A stretch of 64,000 nucleotides of DNA, taken from NCBI GenBank assembly GCA_913055655.1, contig CAJXKA010000005.1, forward strand, positions 62,001 to 126,000. Direction: 5' to 3'. The notes beneath the pieces were generated by a model that saw only the letters and a program-made list of their open reading frames with translations, was not told the DNA's origin and searched no databases. The translations under genes were made by a program, and so were the position numbers. Every line of letters begins with the position of its first letter. Within the stretch, counting starts at the first letter, position 1. This DNA is from an uncultured Oceanospirillales bacterium. Its GTDB lineage: Bacteria; Pseudomonadota; Gammaproteobacteria; Xanthomonadales; SZUA-36. This document shows, one piece after another, positions 28,566 to 37,935 of the stretch.

Positions 28566-29709
28566 AGTCACCAAGCGTGGTCCACGCCGAACCATTCGCC
28601 GAACTGTTCAGTGACGCGCGAATAAACCGCAACGCGGCCACACCGTCTTCAATCGTGGCATAGCGCGGGCTCTCCGGCATCGCCGGGTAGGCGCGGAGAT
28701 CTTCGGCGAAGGCGGCGTACAGGTTGGAGAAGGCCTCGATGTAGCCCTCGGGATGGCCGGCCGGGGTGCGCGCGAAGGATTGCGCGGTGTCGCCCAGGTA
28801 AGGCGTGTTGGCGTGCAGCACCTGGTCGGGTTCGCCGCGGCGCTTGATGGTCAGGGTGTTGGGCTGCTCCTGGAACCAGAACAGGCTGGCCTGGTCGCCG
28901 TAGACCTCGATTTTCAGCGCGTTGATGGAGCCGGTGCAGACCTGGCTGGCGGACAGCAGGCCCACGCCGCCGCCGGCCAGGCGAAACATGGCCTGGCCGT
29001 CGTCGTCGATACTGCGGCCCGGCACCACGGCTCGCATGTCGGCGGCGACCTCGGTGAAGCGCTCGCCGGTAATGAATTCCACCAGGTTGAAAGCATGCGT
29101 GCCGATGTCGCCGAAGGCGCCGGACTCGCCGGAACGGGCCGGGTCGCTGCGCCAGGTGGCCTGTTTGCTGGAACCGTTGTCCGCTTCGCGCGACATCCAG
29201 TCCTGCAGGTAGCTGACGGCCACGCGGCGCACCTTGCCAATGTCGCCGCGGGCGACGCGCTCGCGCGCTTCCATGACCAGCGGGTAGCCGGTGTAGGTGT
29301 GGGTCAGGCCGAACAGCAGGCCGGACCCGGCCACGGCTTTCTCCATCTCCAGCGCGTCTTCCAGGTTGCCGGCCGCGGGCTTGTCGCACATCACGTGGAA
29401 GCCGGCCGCCAGCGCGGCGCAGGTAATGGGCTTGTGGGAATCGTTGGGCGTGACGATGGCGACGCACTGCATGCGCTGGTCTTCCGGCAGCGCGGCCTCG
29501 GCGGCGAACATCTCGTCGAAGCTGCCGTAGGCGCGGTCCGGGTCCAGGCCCAGTTCGACACCGAACGCCTTCGACGCCGCGGCATCACGGCTGAACGCGC
29601 CGGCCACCAGTTCGATGTCGCCGGTCATCTCGGCCGCCATGCGGTGAATCGCGCCGATAAACGCGCCGGGGCCGCCACCGACCATGCCCATACGGATTTT
29701 GTTCGCCAT
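28561..29709 (-). CDS. Gfo/Idh/MocA family NAD(P)-dependent oxidoreductase
   Basis: 382 residues. The N-terminal Rossmann motif reads MGMVGGGPGAFIGAIH. CDKPAAGNLEDALEM carries the family's (E/D)KP Lys, and a C-terminal alpha/beta domain with GAFGDIGTHAFNL supplies the catalytic His-containing helix. It would oxidise or reduce a sugar, inositol or similar alcohol in the cytoplasm. It is not obviously in an operon. The TAA stop is the first triplet of a heptamer array. Confidence 0.87.
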   Translation of the reverse strand: MANKIRMGMVGGGPGAFIGAIHRMAAEMTGDIELVAGAFSRDAAASKAFGVELGLDPDRAYGSFDEMFAAEAALPEDQRMQCVAIVTPNDSHKPITCAALAAGFHVMCDKPAAGNLEDALEMEKAVAGSGLLFGLTHTYTGYPLVMEARERVARGDIGKVRRVAVSYLQDWMSREADNGSSKQATWRSDPARSGESGAFGDIGTHAFNLVEFITGERFTEVAADMRAVVPGRSIDDDGQAMFRLAGGGVGLLSASQVCTGSINALKIEVYGDQASLFWFQEQPNTLTIKRRGEPDQVLHANTPYLGDTAQSFARTPAGHPEGYIEAFSNLYAAFAEDLRAYPAMPESPRYATIEDGVAALRFIRASLNSSANGSAWTTLGDL

Positions 29710-29802
29710 TGTCCTTTTGTCTCCTGCTTGAGCCGAGGGAGCATCCTCTTACAGGTCCGGTGCGCTAATCAAGCCACCGGCGCAACACGATGACAGCGCC
29801 GG

Positions 29803-30405
29803 TCAGGAATACGGCTGGCGAATCACCGTGCGCCACTTCTCCGGCGCCGCGCGACGGATGTCGCTCAGGTAGATTTCGTGGTGCTTGCCAGCCAGGGCGT
29901 GGCCCCCGGCCTCGATGGCCGCGTGCACTTTCTGGATGGTCGGGCCTTCCTCGGTGAACGGACCGACATGCAGGATCTGCGCGCAGGGGCCTTCTTCGAA
30001 AGCATCGAATCGCACCAGGTCCAGCGCTGCGGGGTTCTTCTTCGCCTGCACCTTGTCGATGGCCGCCTCGACGTGCGCGCTGGTCACGCAATCCGGTTGC
30101 ATGATCATCATCGTCCAGCGCCAGTTCTCGCGGCGATTCTCGGTGAAGTCGGTGTAATCGTCGGACCACCACAGCCCTTCCAGCGGCATCACGCCGTAGT
30201 CGATACCTTCGTCGCGAAGCGTGAAACGCAGCGTGTAGGCCAGCGGGTACAGCGACTCCAGCGCTGCGGTATAGGCCTCGCCGCCGGGCTCACCGACGCC
30301 GTCGACTGACAAATAGTTCATCGCGGGCACGTCGACGAACTGCACCTCACGGGCGTTCGGTCCGTACAGGTGTTTGAGTTCCTTCTTGTAATCGATTTTG
30401 GCCAT
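29803..30405 (-). CDS. GyrI-like small-molecule-binding domain protein
   Basis: 200 residues. The opening YKKELKHLYGPNAREVQFVDVPAMNYLSVDG and the later LHVGPFTEEGPTIQKVHA match GyrI-like/SOUL-type proteins that bind small hydrophobic ligands. There is no DNA-binding domain. It is 3 bp downstream of the HAD gene and in the same direction, so it probably belongs to the Rieske-HAD operon. The ligand is unknown. Confidence 0.78.
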   Translation of the reverse strand: MAKIDYKKELKHLYGPNAREVQFVDVPAMNYLSVDGVGEPGGEAYTAALESLYPLAYTLRFTLRDEGIDYGVMPLEGLWWSDDYTDFTENRRENWRWTMMIMQPDCVTSAHVEAAIDKVQAKKNPAALDLVRFDAFEEGPCAQILHVGPFTEEGPTIQKVHAAIEAGGHALAGKHHEIYLSDIRRAAPEKWRTVIRQPYS

Positions 30406-30408
30406 GAG

Positions 30409-31050
30409 CTATGCCTCCTGGAAAATGTTCAGCATCGCGTCGACATCGTCGACCACCCGGTCCGCGCCGGCGGCTTCCAGTTCTCCTAGGGCGCCAAAGC
30501 CCCAGCGTACACCCAGCGAGCGCAGGCCGTTCGCCTTCGCCGAAGCGATGTCGATATCACGGTCGCCGACCATCCAAGCGTCCGGCGCGACCCGGCCCGC
30601 GGCCAGCAGGTCGCGCAACTGGTCCTGTTTGCGGATGCCGACGTCACCGCCGCTGACGAACGCGAAACAGGGCAGCAGCCCGAAATGGTCGAGCACCTTG
30701 ATGGCCAGGTCCTCGCGCTTGGACGTGCACACCCCCAGGGTCACGCCGCTTGCCGCCAGGCCGCTGATGGCATCGTAAATACCCGGGTACAGCGTATTCT
30801 CGGCGTAACCGGTGGTGGCGTAACGCGCGCGGTAGGTCGTCACCATCTCGGGCACGCGCGCCGGCGCCAGGCCGTCCGCCAACTTCAGGAAAGTCTTGTC
30901 GATCTGCGGGCCGATCTCCGCGGCGATGGCGGCCTCCGGCGCAGTCTCGAAACCGTGTACTTCGAGCGCGTGGTTGAAGCTGCGGATGATGCCCGGACTG
31001 GAGTCACTGATGGTACCGTCCAGGTCAAAAACCAGCGTCGCCGCGCTCAT
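30409..31050 (-). CDS. HAD-superfamily phosphatase (phosphoglycolate phosphatase-like)
   Basis: 213 residues from ATG 31050, which overlaps the Rieske gene stop by 3 bp. Motif I is FDLDGTISDSSPG, motif II Ser/Thr lies in GVCTSKRE, motif III Lys in GIRKQDQL, and motif IV is MVGDRDIDI. The helical cap between residues ~15 and 80 is of the PGP type. It would remove phosphate from a small metabolite. It may be a house-cleaning enzyme of the adjacent oxygenase pathway. Confidence 0.85.
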   Translation of the reverse strand: MSAATLVFDLDGTISDSSPGIIRSFNHALEVHGFETAPEAAIAAEIGPQIDKTFLKLADGLAPARVPEMVTTYRARYATTGYAENTLYPGIYDAISGLAASGVTLGVCTSKREDLAIKVLDHFGLLPCFAFVSGGDVGIRKQDQLRDLLAAGRVAPDAWMVGDRDIDIASAKANGLRSLGVRWGFGALGELEAAGADRVVDDVDAMLNIFQEA

Positions 31051-32249
31051 GCCGGCCGCACCGTGGCCAGGTACCAGCTGAGAAAGTCCCAGCCGTACTT
31101 TTCCATTTTCGAAAGCGGCCCGGGCTGGTAGAAGCGCGAGTTCACGCCCTCGGCATTGCGCTCGATGATGCGCTTGTCGGCCTCGGTGGTGACATCCCAC
31201 AGCCAGGTCAGCTGCGCCAGGTCGTAATCCTGGCTCTCGACCGCGTCGCCGCGCACCAGCCAGGTGATGTCGCACACCGAGCGCTGGTGCGATACCGGCC
31301 GGAACGCGTAGATCACCACGTAGTCGCAATACAGCAGGCCGAAGGTCACCGGGCCGATCTGCAGGTCGGCGCAGCCGCCGTAGTAGTCGGCGATGTCACC
31401 CAGCAACGGCGCCACCGGGCGGCCGTCCTCGCTGCCGGTGACGTGGCCTTTCCACATCGGGTAGTGGGTGTAGACCACGTCGGCGCCGAAATCGGGCGCG
31501 TCGGCGAACTTCAGCTCGATCTGTGGGTTGCGCAGGCCGCATTGCGGGGCGCGGTCCATGACCTGGTCGTACAGCGGGCCATAGCGTTCATCCGGATCGG
31601 CCAGGGCGTGGCCACGCGCGTATTCGGGGTGCGCGGGCGCGCAGTGATAGCACTCGCAGTAGTTCTCCACCGCCAGTTTCCAGTTGGCGGCCATGGACCA
31701 GGACTGGCGGTGCGCGACCCTGGCCTGGTCCAGCCGGTACGCGGCCAGGCAATCATTCAGCTCGCGCGTGGCGGCGGCCAGGTCGGACGGCGCACCGGCA
31801 AAGTTGATGAAGATCATGCCGGCGACCACTTTGCAGGCCACGCGCCTGAGCGCGATGCCGTCCTTGTCGAAATCATCGCCCATGTGCGCGGCCGCGCGCA
31901 GCCGGCCCTCCAGGTCGTAGGTCCAGCCGTGGTACAGGCAGGTCAGTCGTTTTGATGAGCCGCGCGGCTGCACGCAGATGCGCGAACCGCGATGCCGGCA
32001 GACATTCAGCAGCGCGTTGATGTCGCCATCGCGCCCGCGCACGATGATCACGGACTCGGTATCGAGCTCGTACAGGAACCAGTCGCCCGCCGCCGGGATC
32101 TCGCTGACATGGCCGGCGTACAACCAGCTACGCATGAACAGCTGCTCCAGTTCGCGTGCGTAAATGGCCGGCTCGGCGTAGAACGCCCGGTCCAGCGCGC
32201 GCATCGGGGGCTGGTCGTCGACCAGGCGGCGGAGTTCTTCGTCGTTCAT
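31047..32249 (-). CDS. Rieske-type aromatic-ring-hydroxylating/N-demethylating oxygenase, alpha subunit
   Basis: 400 residues. The Rieske [2Fe-2S] ligands are C84, H86, C104 and H107 (CRHRG and CLYHGW). The mononuclear iron site starts with NWKLAVENYCECYHCAPAHPE, giving His202 and His207. The overall layout is close to choline, glycine-betaine and carnitine monooxygenases as much as to ring dioxygenases. No ferredoxin or reductase gene is nearby, so electrons must come from elsewhere. It is divergent from two flavoproteins and a GcvT-like gene, 62 bp away, suggesting one catabolic module for a methylated amine or N-methyl aromatic. Confidence 0.85.
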   Translation of the reverse strand: MNDEELRRLVDDQPPMRALDRAFYAEPAIYARELEQLFMRSWLYAGHVSEIPAAGDWFLYELDTESVIIVRGRDGDINALLNVCRHRGSRICVQPRGSSKRLTCLYHGWTYDLEGRLRAAAHMGDDFDKDGIALRRVACKVVAGMIFINFAGAPSDLAAATRELNDCLAAYRLDQARVAHRQSWSMAANWKLAVENYCECYHCAPAHPEYARGHALADPDERYGPLYDQVMDRAPQCGLRNPQIELKFADAPDFGADVVYTHYPMWKGHVTGSEDGRPVAPLLGDIADYYGGCADLQIGPVTFGLLYCDYVVIYAFRPVSHQRSVCDITWLVRGDAVESQDYDLAQLTWLWDVTTEADKRIIERNAEGVNSRFYQPGPLSKMEKYGWDFLSWYLATVRPA

Positions 32250-32311
32250 CTACGGGGTTTCCACGCCAACAGGATGTCCTTCGGGCCAGCTCATCCTGCC
32301 ATAATACGGCG

Positions 32312-33928
32312 ATGAAAAAATACGACGCCATTGTCATTGGCGCAGGGCACAACGGCATCGCCAACGCCGCCTTTCTGCAGAAGGCCGGGCTGGACGTGCT
32401 GCTGGTCGAGAAGAACGACTGGATTGGCGGCGCCTCGGTCAGCCGCAACCTGCATGAAGACTGGATCTACTCCAACTGCTCGTACGTGTGCAGCCTGCTG
32501 CGCCCTGAGGTCTACCGCGCGCTGGACCTGGCCAAATACGGCCTGCAGGTGGTGCCCTACGGCGGCTCGGTGACGTTCTCAAGCGACGGCGACTACCTGG
32601 GCCGCTACACCGACCCGGACGCCAGCCGGCGCGAGTACCAGCGCCACAGCCCACGCGACGCCGACGCGTTGCACCGCTACGAGCGCGACGTCATGCGCCA
32701 GTGCCGCTTCATCCGCCAGTTCCTGCTGCGCACCGCGCCGGACCCGACCTCGTTCAAGCCGCGCGACCTGCTGGAACTGCTGCACATCGGCCGCGAGCTC
32801 TGGGCCCTGGGCGAGGACACCATCTACGACACGATGCGCTTCTACACGATGAGCATCGCCGACTACCTGGACGAATATTTCGAGAACCCGCTGATCAAGG
32901 CGGCCAAGGCCGGCAGCGGCATCATCGGCTCGGCCATGGGCGTCATGTCGCCGGGCACCGCCTACGTGCTGCTGCACCACGCCATGGGCGATGTCGACGG
33001 CACCGCCGGCGCCTGGGGCTTCGCGCGCGGCGGCATGGGCGCCATTGCCAAGGCGATGAACGCCTGTTTCGAAGACCACGGCGGCACCACCATCACCGGC
33101 TCCGGCGTCGAGCAGATCACCACGCGCGGCGGCCGTGTCACCGGCGTCGCGCTGGCCAACGGCGACGAGTACCACGCCCGCACCGTGGTCTCCAACATGA
33201 CGCTGCCGCGCACCTTCCTGGAATGCATGGACCCGAACGACCTGCGCCCCGAGTTCCTGGACAAATGCCGCAACTTCAAGATCCGCGGCTCGTCCGGCAA
33301 GCTCAACATCGCCCTGGACGGACTGCCCGAGTTCACGGCCCTGCGCGGCAACCCCGAGTTGATCCAGGCCGACATGCACCTGGTCGACTCCATCGAGAAG
33401 CTCGAGCGTGCCTACGATGACTGGAAAGACGGTCGCTGGTCGCGCGAGCCCTACCTGGACATGCTGATCCCGTCACTGACCGACCCGACCATGGCGCCGC
33501 CGGGCAAGCATTTCATGAGCGTGTTCGTGCAGTACGTGCCACCGAAGATCGAGGGCCGTGACTGGACCGATGCCGACCGCGACGCCTTCGGCGACAACGT
33601 GCTGAACCGCATCGAGGCCTACGCCCCCGGTTTCCGCGACAGGGTGATGCACGTGGAAGTGCGCACCCCGCGCGAACTCGAAAACGAGGTGGGCCTGACC
33701 GAGGGCAACATCTTCCAGGGCGAACTGACCATGGACCAGTTGCTGTTCAACCGGCCCATTCCCGGCTACGCGCAGTACCGCGGCCCGGTGAAGGGCCTGT
33801 ACCTATGCGGTTCGTCCAACCACCCGGGCGGCGGCGTGATGGCCGCGCCCGGCGCCAATGCCGCGCGCGAGATCCTGCGCGACCTGCGCCGGCCGAACAC
33901 GGTGCCGGAGGGCTGGACCGATGACTGA
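32312..33928 (+). CDS. FAD-dependent oxidoreductase of the phytoene desaturase/amine oxidase type (first of pair)
   Basis: 538 residues from ATG 32312; the open frame extends further 5' but overlaps the Rieske gene. The N-terminal dinucleotide-binding motif is VIGAGHNGIANAAFLQKAG, followed by LLVEKNDWIGGASVS. The C-terminal FAD contact is LYLCGSSNHPGGGVMAAPGANAAREIL. No carotenoid genes are nearby, so a desaturase or oxidase role in small-molecule catabolism is more likely than carotenoid synthesis. It overlaps the next gene by 8 bp. Confidence 0.85.
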   Translation: MKKYDAIVIGAGHNGIANAAFLQKAGLDVLLVEKNDWIGGASVSRNLHEDWIYSNCSYVCSLLRPEVYRALDLAKYGLQVVPYGGSVTFSSDGDYLGRYTDPDASRREYQRHSPRDADALHRYERDVMRQCRFIRQFLLRTAPDPTSFKPRDLLELLHIGRELWALGEDTIYDTMRFYTMSIADYLDEYFENPLIKAAKAGSGIIGSAMGVMSPGTAYVLLHHAMGDVDGTAGAWGFARGGMGAIAKAMNACFEDHGGTTITGSGVEQITTRGGRVTGVALANGDEYHARTVVSNMTLPRTFLECMDPNDLRPEFLDKCRNFKIRGSSGKLNIALDGLPEFTALRGNPELIQADMHLVDSIEKLERAYDDWKDGRWSREPYLDMLIPSLTDPTMAPPGKHFMSVFVQYVPPKIEGRDWTDADRDAFGDNVLNRIEAYAPGFRDRVMHVEVRTPRELENEVGLTEGNIFQGELTMDQLLFNRPIPGYAQYRGPVKGLYLCGSSNHPGGGVMAAPGANAAREILRDLRRPNTVPEGWTDD

Positions 33929-35510
33929 CCGGCAACGAAGGATCATCGTCATTGGCGCCGGCCACAACGGCCTGGTCTGCGCCGCCACGCTGGCCCGCGC
34001 GGGCCACCAGGTGACCGTATTCGAGGCCCGCCACCGCTCCGGCGGCGCGGCGACCACGCGCGAGTTTGCGCCTGGCTTCCGGGTGTCGGCCGGTGCCCAC
34101 TTGCTGCACGCCCTGGACCCGGCCATCGCGAAGGAAATGAACCTGGCGAAACACGGCCTGGCATACGCCGCCACCGGCCTGGGCACCGTCGCGCTGGCGC
34201 CGGACGGGCAATGGCTGCGCTACCGCGGTGGCAAACTGGAAGGCCCCGGCGCGCTCGACGCGGACCGTGAGGCCATGAAGATCTTCGACCGGCAGATGGA
34301 CCGCTTTGCGGCGTTGCTGCGAAACCTGCGCAGCGAAGTCCCGCCACGCCTGGGCACCCGCGACCGTGGCGCCCTGCTGGCGCTGGGCAGGCTCGGCTGG
34401 GCCATCCGCCGCCTGGGCCGCGACGACATGCGCGAGTTCCTGCGCATCGCCGGCATCAACGTGTACGACGTGCTCAACGAGCGCTTCGACAACCCGCTGC
34501 TGAAGGGCGCGCTGTCACTCGACGGCACCCTGGGTGCGCACCTGGGCCCGCGCTCCAACAACAGCGTCTTCAACCTGCTGAACCGCTACACCCGCGAGGG
34601 ATACGCCATCCCCGCCGGCGGACTGGGCGCCGTCAGCGCCGCCATGGCCGACGCCGCGCGCGCCGCCGGCGCGGACGTCCGCACTCACTGCCCCGTCCGC
34701 CGCATCGTCGTGGACTTCGACCGCGCCGCGGGCGTGCGCCTGGAAACCGGCGAGGAACTGGCCGCCGACGTGGTCATTTCCAATGCCGACCCGAAAACGA
34801 CCTTCATCGAGCTACTCGGCCAGCGACACCTGGAAGCCGGCTTCGCCCACCGCGTGCGCAACATCCGCAGCAACGGCGGCGTCGCCAAGCTGCACCTGGC
34901 CCTGGACGGCCTGCCGGCCTTCAACGGCCTGGATGAAGCCATGACCGGCCAGCGCCTGGTCATCGCGCCGGACCCGGACTACGTCGAGCGCGCCTTCAAC
35001 CACGCCAAGTACGGCGAGTTTTCCAAACACCCCGCGCTGGAGATCACGATCCCCAGCCTGCACGACAACCGCCTGGCCGCACCCGGCCAGCACGTCCTCT
35101 GCGCCAACGTCCAATGGGCGCCATATCACCTGAAGGGCGGCTGGAACGGTGCACGCCGCCACCTGGTGGAAGCCTGCCTGGTCATGCTGGAGCAATACGC
35201 CCCGGGCATCCGTGAACAGGTGCTGCACCACGAACTACGCTCGCCCTGGGACCTCGAACAGGAGTTTGGCATGAGCGGCGGCCACTGGCACCACGCCGAA
35301 CTGGCGCTGGACCAGTCGATGATGCTGCGCCCGGTACCCGGCGCGGCGCAGTACGCCACGCCGGTCAACGGCCTGTACCTGTGCGGCGCCGGCAGCCACC
35401 CCGGCGGCGGCATCATGGGCAATGCCGGCCGCAACGCCGCCTGGGTGGTCGACCGCGACCTGGCCGCCGGCACGACTGGCACTCCAGAACCCACGGAGGA
35501 CGAGGCATGA
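33921..35510 (+). CDS. FAD-dependent oxidoreductase of the phytoene desaturase/amine oxidase type (second of pair)
   Basis: 529 residues. It is a clear paralogue of the preceding gene: IVIGAGHNGLVCAATLARAG and VFEARHRSGGAA at the N-terminus, LYLCGAGSHPGGGIMGNAGRNAA at the C-terminus. Two different desaturase-like proteins side by side may form a heterodimer or act in sequence. It overlaps both neighbours by a few bases (translational coupling). The substrate is unknown. Confidence 0.85.
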   Translation: MTDRQRRIIVIGAGHNGLVCAATLARAGHQVTVFEARHRSGGAATTREFAPGFRVSAGAHLLHALDPAIAKEMNLAKHGLAYAATGLGTVALAPDGQWLRYRGGKLEGPGALDADREAMKIFDRQMDRFAALLRNLRSEVPPRLGTRDRGALLALGRLGWAIRRLGRDDMREFLRIAGINVYDVLNERFDNPLLKGALSLDGTLGAHLGPRSNNSVFNLLNRYTREGYAIPAGGLGAVSAAMADAARAAGADVRTHCPVRRIVVDFDRAAGVRLETGEELAADVVISNADPKTTFIELLGQRHLEAGFAHRVRNIRSNGGVAKLHLALDGLPAFNGLDEAMTGQRLVIAPDPDYVERAFNHAKYGEFSKHPALEITIPSLHDNRLAAPGQHVLCANVQWAPYHLKGGWNGARRHLVEACLVMLEQYAPGIREQVLHHELRSPWDLEQEFGMSGGHWHHAELALDQSMMLRPVPGAAQYATPVNGLYLCGAGSHPGGGIMGNAGRNAAWVVDRDLAAGTTGTPEPTEDEA

Positions 35511-36712
35511 AGACCTTCGACATTTCCGATCGTGATCACTACCGGACGAAGGTCTTTCCCAGCCCGTTCCACAGCCGCCAGGCCGCGCTGAACGAGAACA
35601 AGGTCTGGTCACGCTGGTACGACTACCAGTCCGTGCCCGCCTACACCTGCGAGACCCACGATTACTTCGCCGGCCGCAACGCCTGCGGCGTCTTCGACCT
35701 GACGCCGATGACCAAGCACCGCATCGGTGGCCCCGACGCCCTGCCCTACCTGGAACGGCTGATGACCCGGCGCATGGAGAAGATCCGCCCCGGCCGCGTC
35801 GGCTACGGCGTCTGGTGCGACGACCACGGCCAGGTGATCGACGACGGCACCGTCTTCCACCTGCGCGAAGGCGACTACCGCCTGTGCTCACAGGAACACC
35901 AGCTCGACTGGCTGCTGATGAACGCCGAGGGCTTCGACGTCGAGGTCTTTGAAGAGACCCACGACGTGGCCGCGCTGGCCGTGCAGGGCCCCACGTCCTT
36001 CGCCATCCTGCGCGACATGGGCCTGCCCGGCATCGAGAAACTGACGCCCTTCGGCCTGGCGCACTTCGATTTCGAAGGCACCGAGTTGACCATTTCGCGC
36101 ACCGGCTACACCGGCGACCTGGGCTACGAACTGTGGATCGACCCCGACCACGCCGAGCGCCTGTGGGACCGCCTGTTCGCCGCCGGCGAGCAGCGCGGCA
36201 TCAAGCCCCTGGGCTCAAAAGCCCTGGACATGCTCCGCATCGAGGCCGGCTTCATCCTGGCCGGCGTCGACTTCATGCCCGCCATGCACACCGTCCGCCC
36301 CGGCCACACCCGCTCCCCGTTCGAATTGGGCCTGGACTGGCTGGTCGACTTCACCAAGCCGCTCTTCAACGGCCGCCGCGCGCTGTTGCGCGAAAAAGCA
36401 GAAGGCTCACGCTACGCCTTCGCCCGCCTGGACATCGAGGACAACAAACCCGCCCACAACGCCTACGTCTTCGACAAGAAGGGCAACACCATCGGCTGGG
36501 TCACCTCGGCCATGTGGTCGCCCTCGGCCAAGAAAAACATCGCCCTCGCCACGGTCGAGACCCCGCACGACCAGCCCGGCGAGGACCTGCAGGTGGAGAT
36601 CTACTACCAGCGCGAGCTGCAGTGGAACCGCAAGATGGCGAAAGCGAAAGTCGTGGAAGGACCGTTTTGGGCGCCGGAGCGGCGGCGGGCGACGCCGCCT
36701 GGGGAATGGTAA
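35507..36712 (+). CDS. Aminomethyltransferase (GcvT/DmdA-like) family protein
   Basis: 401 residues with GGAGGA upstream; the ATG overlaps the previous stop. The folate-dependent GcvT fold is shown by CGVFDLTPMTKHRIGG, the SRTGYTGDLGYELW motif and a C-terminal barrel with GWVTSAMWSP. Related proteins move a methyl or aminomethyl group to tetrahydrofolate (GcvT, DMSP demethylase, sarcosine and dimethylglycine enzymes). Together with the Rieske and flavoproteins this points to stepwise removal of a methyl group. The exact donor is unknown. Confidence 0.85.
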   Translation: MKTFDISDRDHYRTKVFPSPFHSRQAALNENKVWSRWYDYQSVPAYTCETHDYFAGRNACGVFDLTPMTKHRIGGPDALPYLERLMTRRMEKIRPGRVGYGVWCDDHGQVIDDGTVFHLREGDYRLCSQEHQLDWLLMNAEGFDVEVFEETHDVAALAVQGPTSFAILRDMGLPGIEKLTPFGLAHFDFEGTELTISRTGYTGDLGYELWIDPDHAERLWDRLFAAGEQRGIKPLGSKALDMLRIEAGFILAGVDFMPAMHTVRPGHTRSPFELGLDWLVDFTKPLFNGRRALLREKAEGSRYAFARLDIEDNKPAHNAYVFDKKGNTIGWVTSAMWSPSAKKNIALATVETPHDQPGEDLQVEIYYQRELQWNRKMAKAKVVEGPFWAPERRRATPPGEW

Positions 36713-36723
36713 CGACTGGCTAT

Positions 36724-36753
36724 GAATGTCCGCTTTCGGCCAGAAGCTGACAA
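36724..36753. repeat. TCGGCCAGAAGC-type palindromic repeat, copy 1
   Basis: The segment around ATGTCCGCTTTCGGCC-AGAAGCTGACAATT is an imperfect palindrome centred on GGCC. Related copies lie at 37878-37906 and 38789-38813. Copies 1 and 2 bracket the low-GC gene. Confidence 0.7.
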
Positions 36754-36763
36754 TTCAATGCGT

Positions 36764-37831
36764 TTACTTACAGTACTCCGTAAGGTCCACCGCGTACCTA
36801 AACAAGTCCTCATTCGTTATTCCATTAGGCCAAACTACTCCAGCCTCATCATGATCTCGCATGGTTTTGAGGACTGCATCGTAGTAATGCGAATGACCTA
36901 GACCACACATCTCCGCCGCGATGATGAGGGATGCCCCAAGTACGGGATTAAACGGAGTGAACTGAGTGTTTCGATAAGAAAGGCCGTAGGCTAGCAACCC
37001 AGCAGGTTCCCCCGAGTAAAGGTTTGCGTTTGTGAATTCAAGTGCGTTTGCTTGCCATAACTGCAAACCTTCAAAAGTGTCATCTCCAATGGTCCAGGGA
37101 ATGGGCCACGTGGCATAAAGGTAGCGAGCCATCACATGACCTTGTCGAGCAAGTTGTTCTAGTTGCCCAAGAAAAGTCTGATCAAATGTATTTTTTACTT
37201 GTTTACAGCTCTCGTACCACTGTGTCAGATGTTGGCGATTCTTTTGCTCTGTTGCAAAGAGGGCCAGATTGAAAACGATCCCAAATTTATAACGTCCATC
37301 AATCACGCCTTCGGGCGGCATATCCGTGCCTCGACCTATCCTCCTCTCTGCTCGAATTGTGTATTCCCGAATCTTGTTCTCCAACGCAACTTCATCGCTT
37401 GGAATGCGTGTTATGCAGATATCCCTGATTGCGTTCGATACAAAAGCAGCTTCCACGCTTCCATCTAATGCTTTGTCAAGTGACTCAACGATGTAGTCGG
37501 CAGCATTTTCGGCAGAAAGATCTTCAAGATTGAGAGTTTCACGTTCTTTCAAAATCTCATTTCGCCAGTCGGGGACGATAACGATCTGCTTTGACCCTTT
37601 GGTATTTGAAGGGAATGCCGACTGTTCATCAGGAGTATCTGGAAGGCCTCCTTCAATTTCTTCCGAAATGGACTTCTTATCAGCTAATTTGATACTTGTT
37701 TGGGAATTGGTGTCTGTCGTCGCAATCGAACTGATGAACTTGATCGAAAGCAATATTGCGACCATCAAACCCCCACCAATGCATATAGCCCCAATCGTTT
37801 TTTTCTGCTTTATTGCTTTACTAATCTTCAT
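36764..37831 (-). CDS. Low-GC single-span membrane protein of unknown function
   Basis: 355 residues. An N-terminal anchor (IGAICIGGGLMVAILLSIKFISSIA) follows a Lys-rich start. After it comes a Ser/Thr/Glu-rich linker (to ~80) and a helical domain with SEL1/TPR-like features (for example QGHVMARYLYATWP and AGLLAYGLSYRN). No family is recognised. Base composition and codon use are much AT-richer than the flanking genes, which suggests recent transfer. It is bracketed by related palindromes and followed by toxin-antitoxin pairs. Confidence 0.75.
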   Translation of the reverse strand: MKISKAIKQKKTIGAICIGGGLMVAILLSIKFISSIATTDTNSQTSIKLADKKSISEEIEGGLPDTPDEQSAFPSNTKGSKQIVIVPDWRNEILKERETLNLEDLSAENAADYIVESLDKALDGSVEAAFVSNAIRDICITRIPSDEVALENKIREYTIRAERRIGRGTDMPPEGVIDGRYKFGIVFNLALFATEQKNRQHLTQWYESCKQVKNTFDQTFLGQLEQLARQGHVMARYLYATWPIPWTIGDDTFEGLQLWQANALEFTNANLYSGEPAGLLAYGLSYRNTQFTPFNPVLGASLIIAAEMCGLGHSHYYDAVLKTMRDHDEAGVVWPNGITNEDLFRYAVDLTEYCK

Positions 37832-37877
37832 TATTGAGTGGCATTTCGATACTGCTCATTTAGCCCAATTTTGATGA

Positions 37878-37906
37878 TGACCGCTTCTGGCCGACGGCTG
37901 ACATTT
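37878..37906. repeat. TCGGCCAGAAGC-type palindromic repeat, copy 2
   Basis: On the minus strand it reads AATGTCAGCCGTCGGCC then AGAAGCGGTCAT, sharing the core TCGGCCAGAAGC with copy 1. It separates the low-GC gene from the HigBA pair. Confidence 0.7.
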
Positions 37907-37935
37907 TAAGCCAGCAACAATTCGAGTAGAGAGGT

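Noticed and set aside
32312..35510. Carotenoid biosynthesis genes (two phytoene-desaturase-like proteins)
   Set aside because: No crtB, crtE or cyclase genes nearby; the operon partners are a GcvT-like protein and a divergent Rieske oxygenase.
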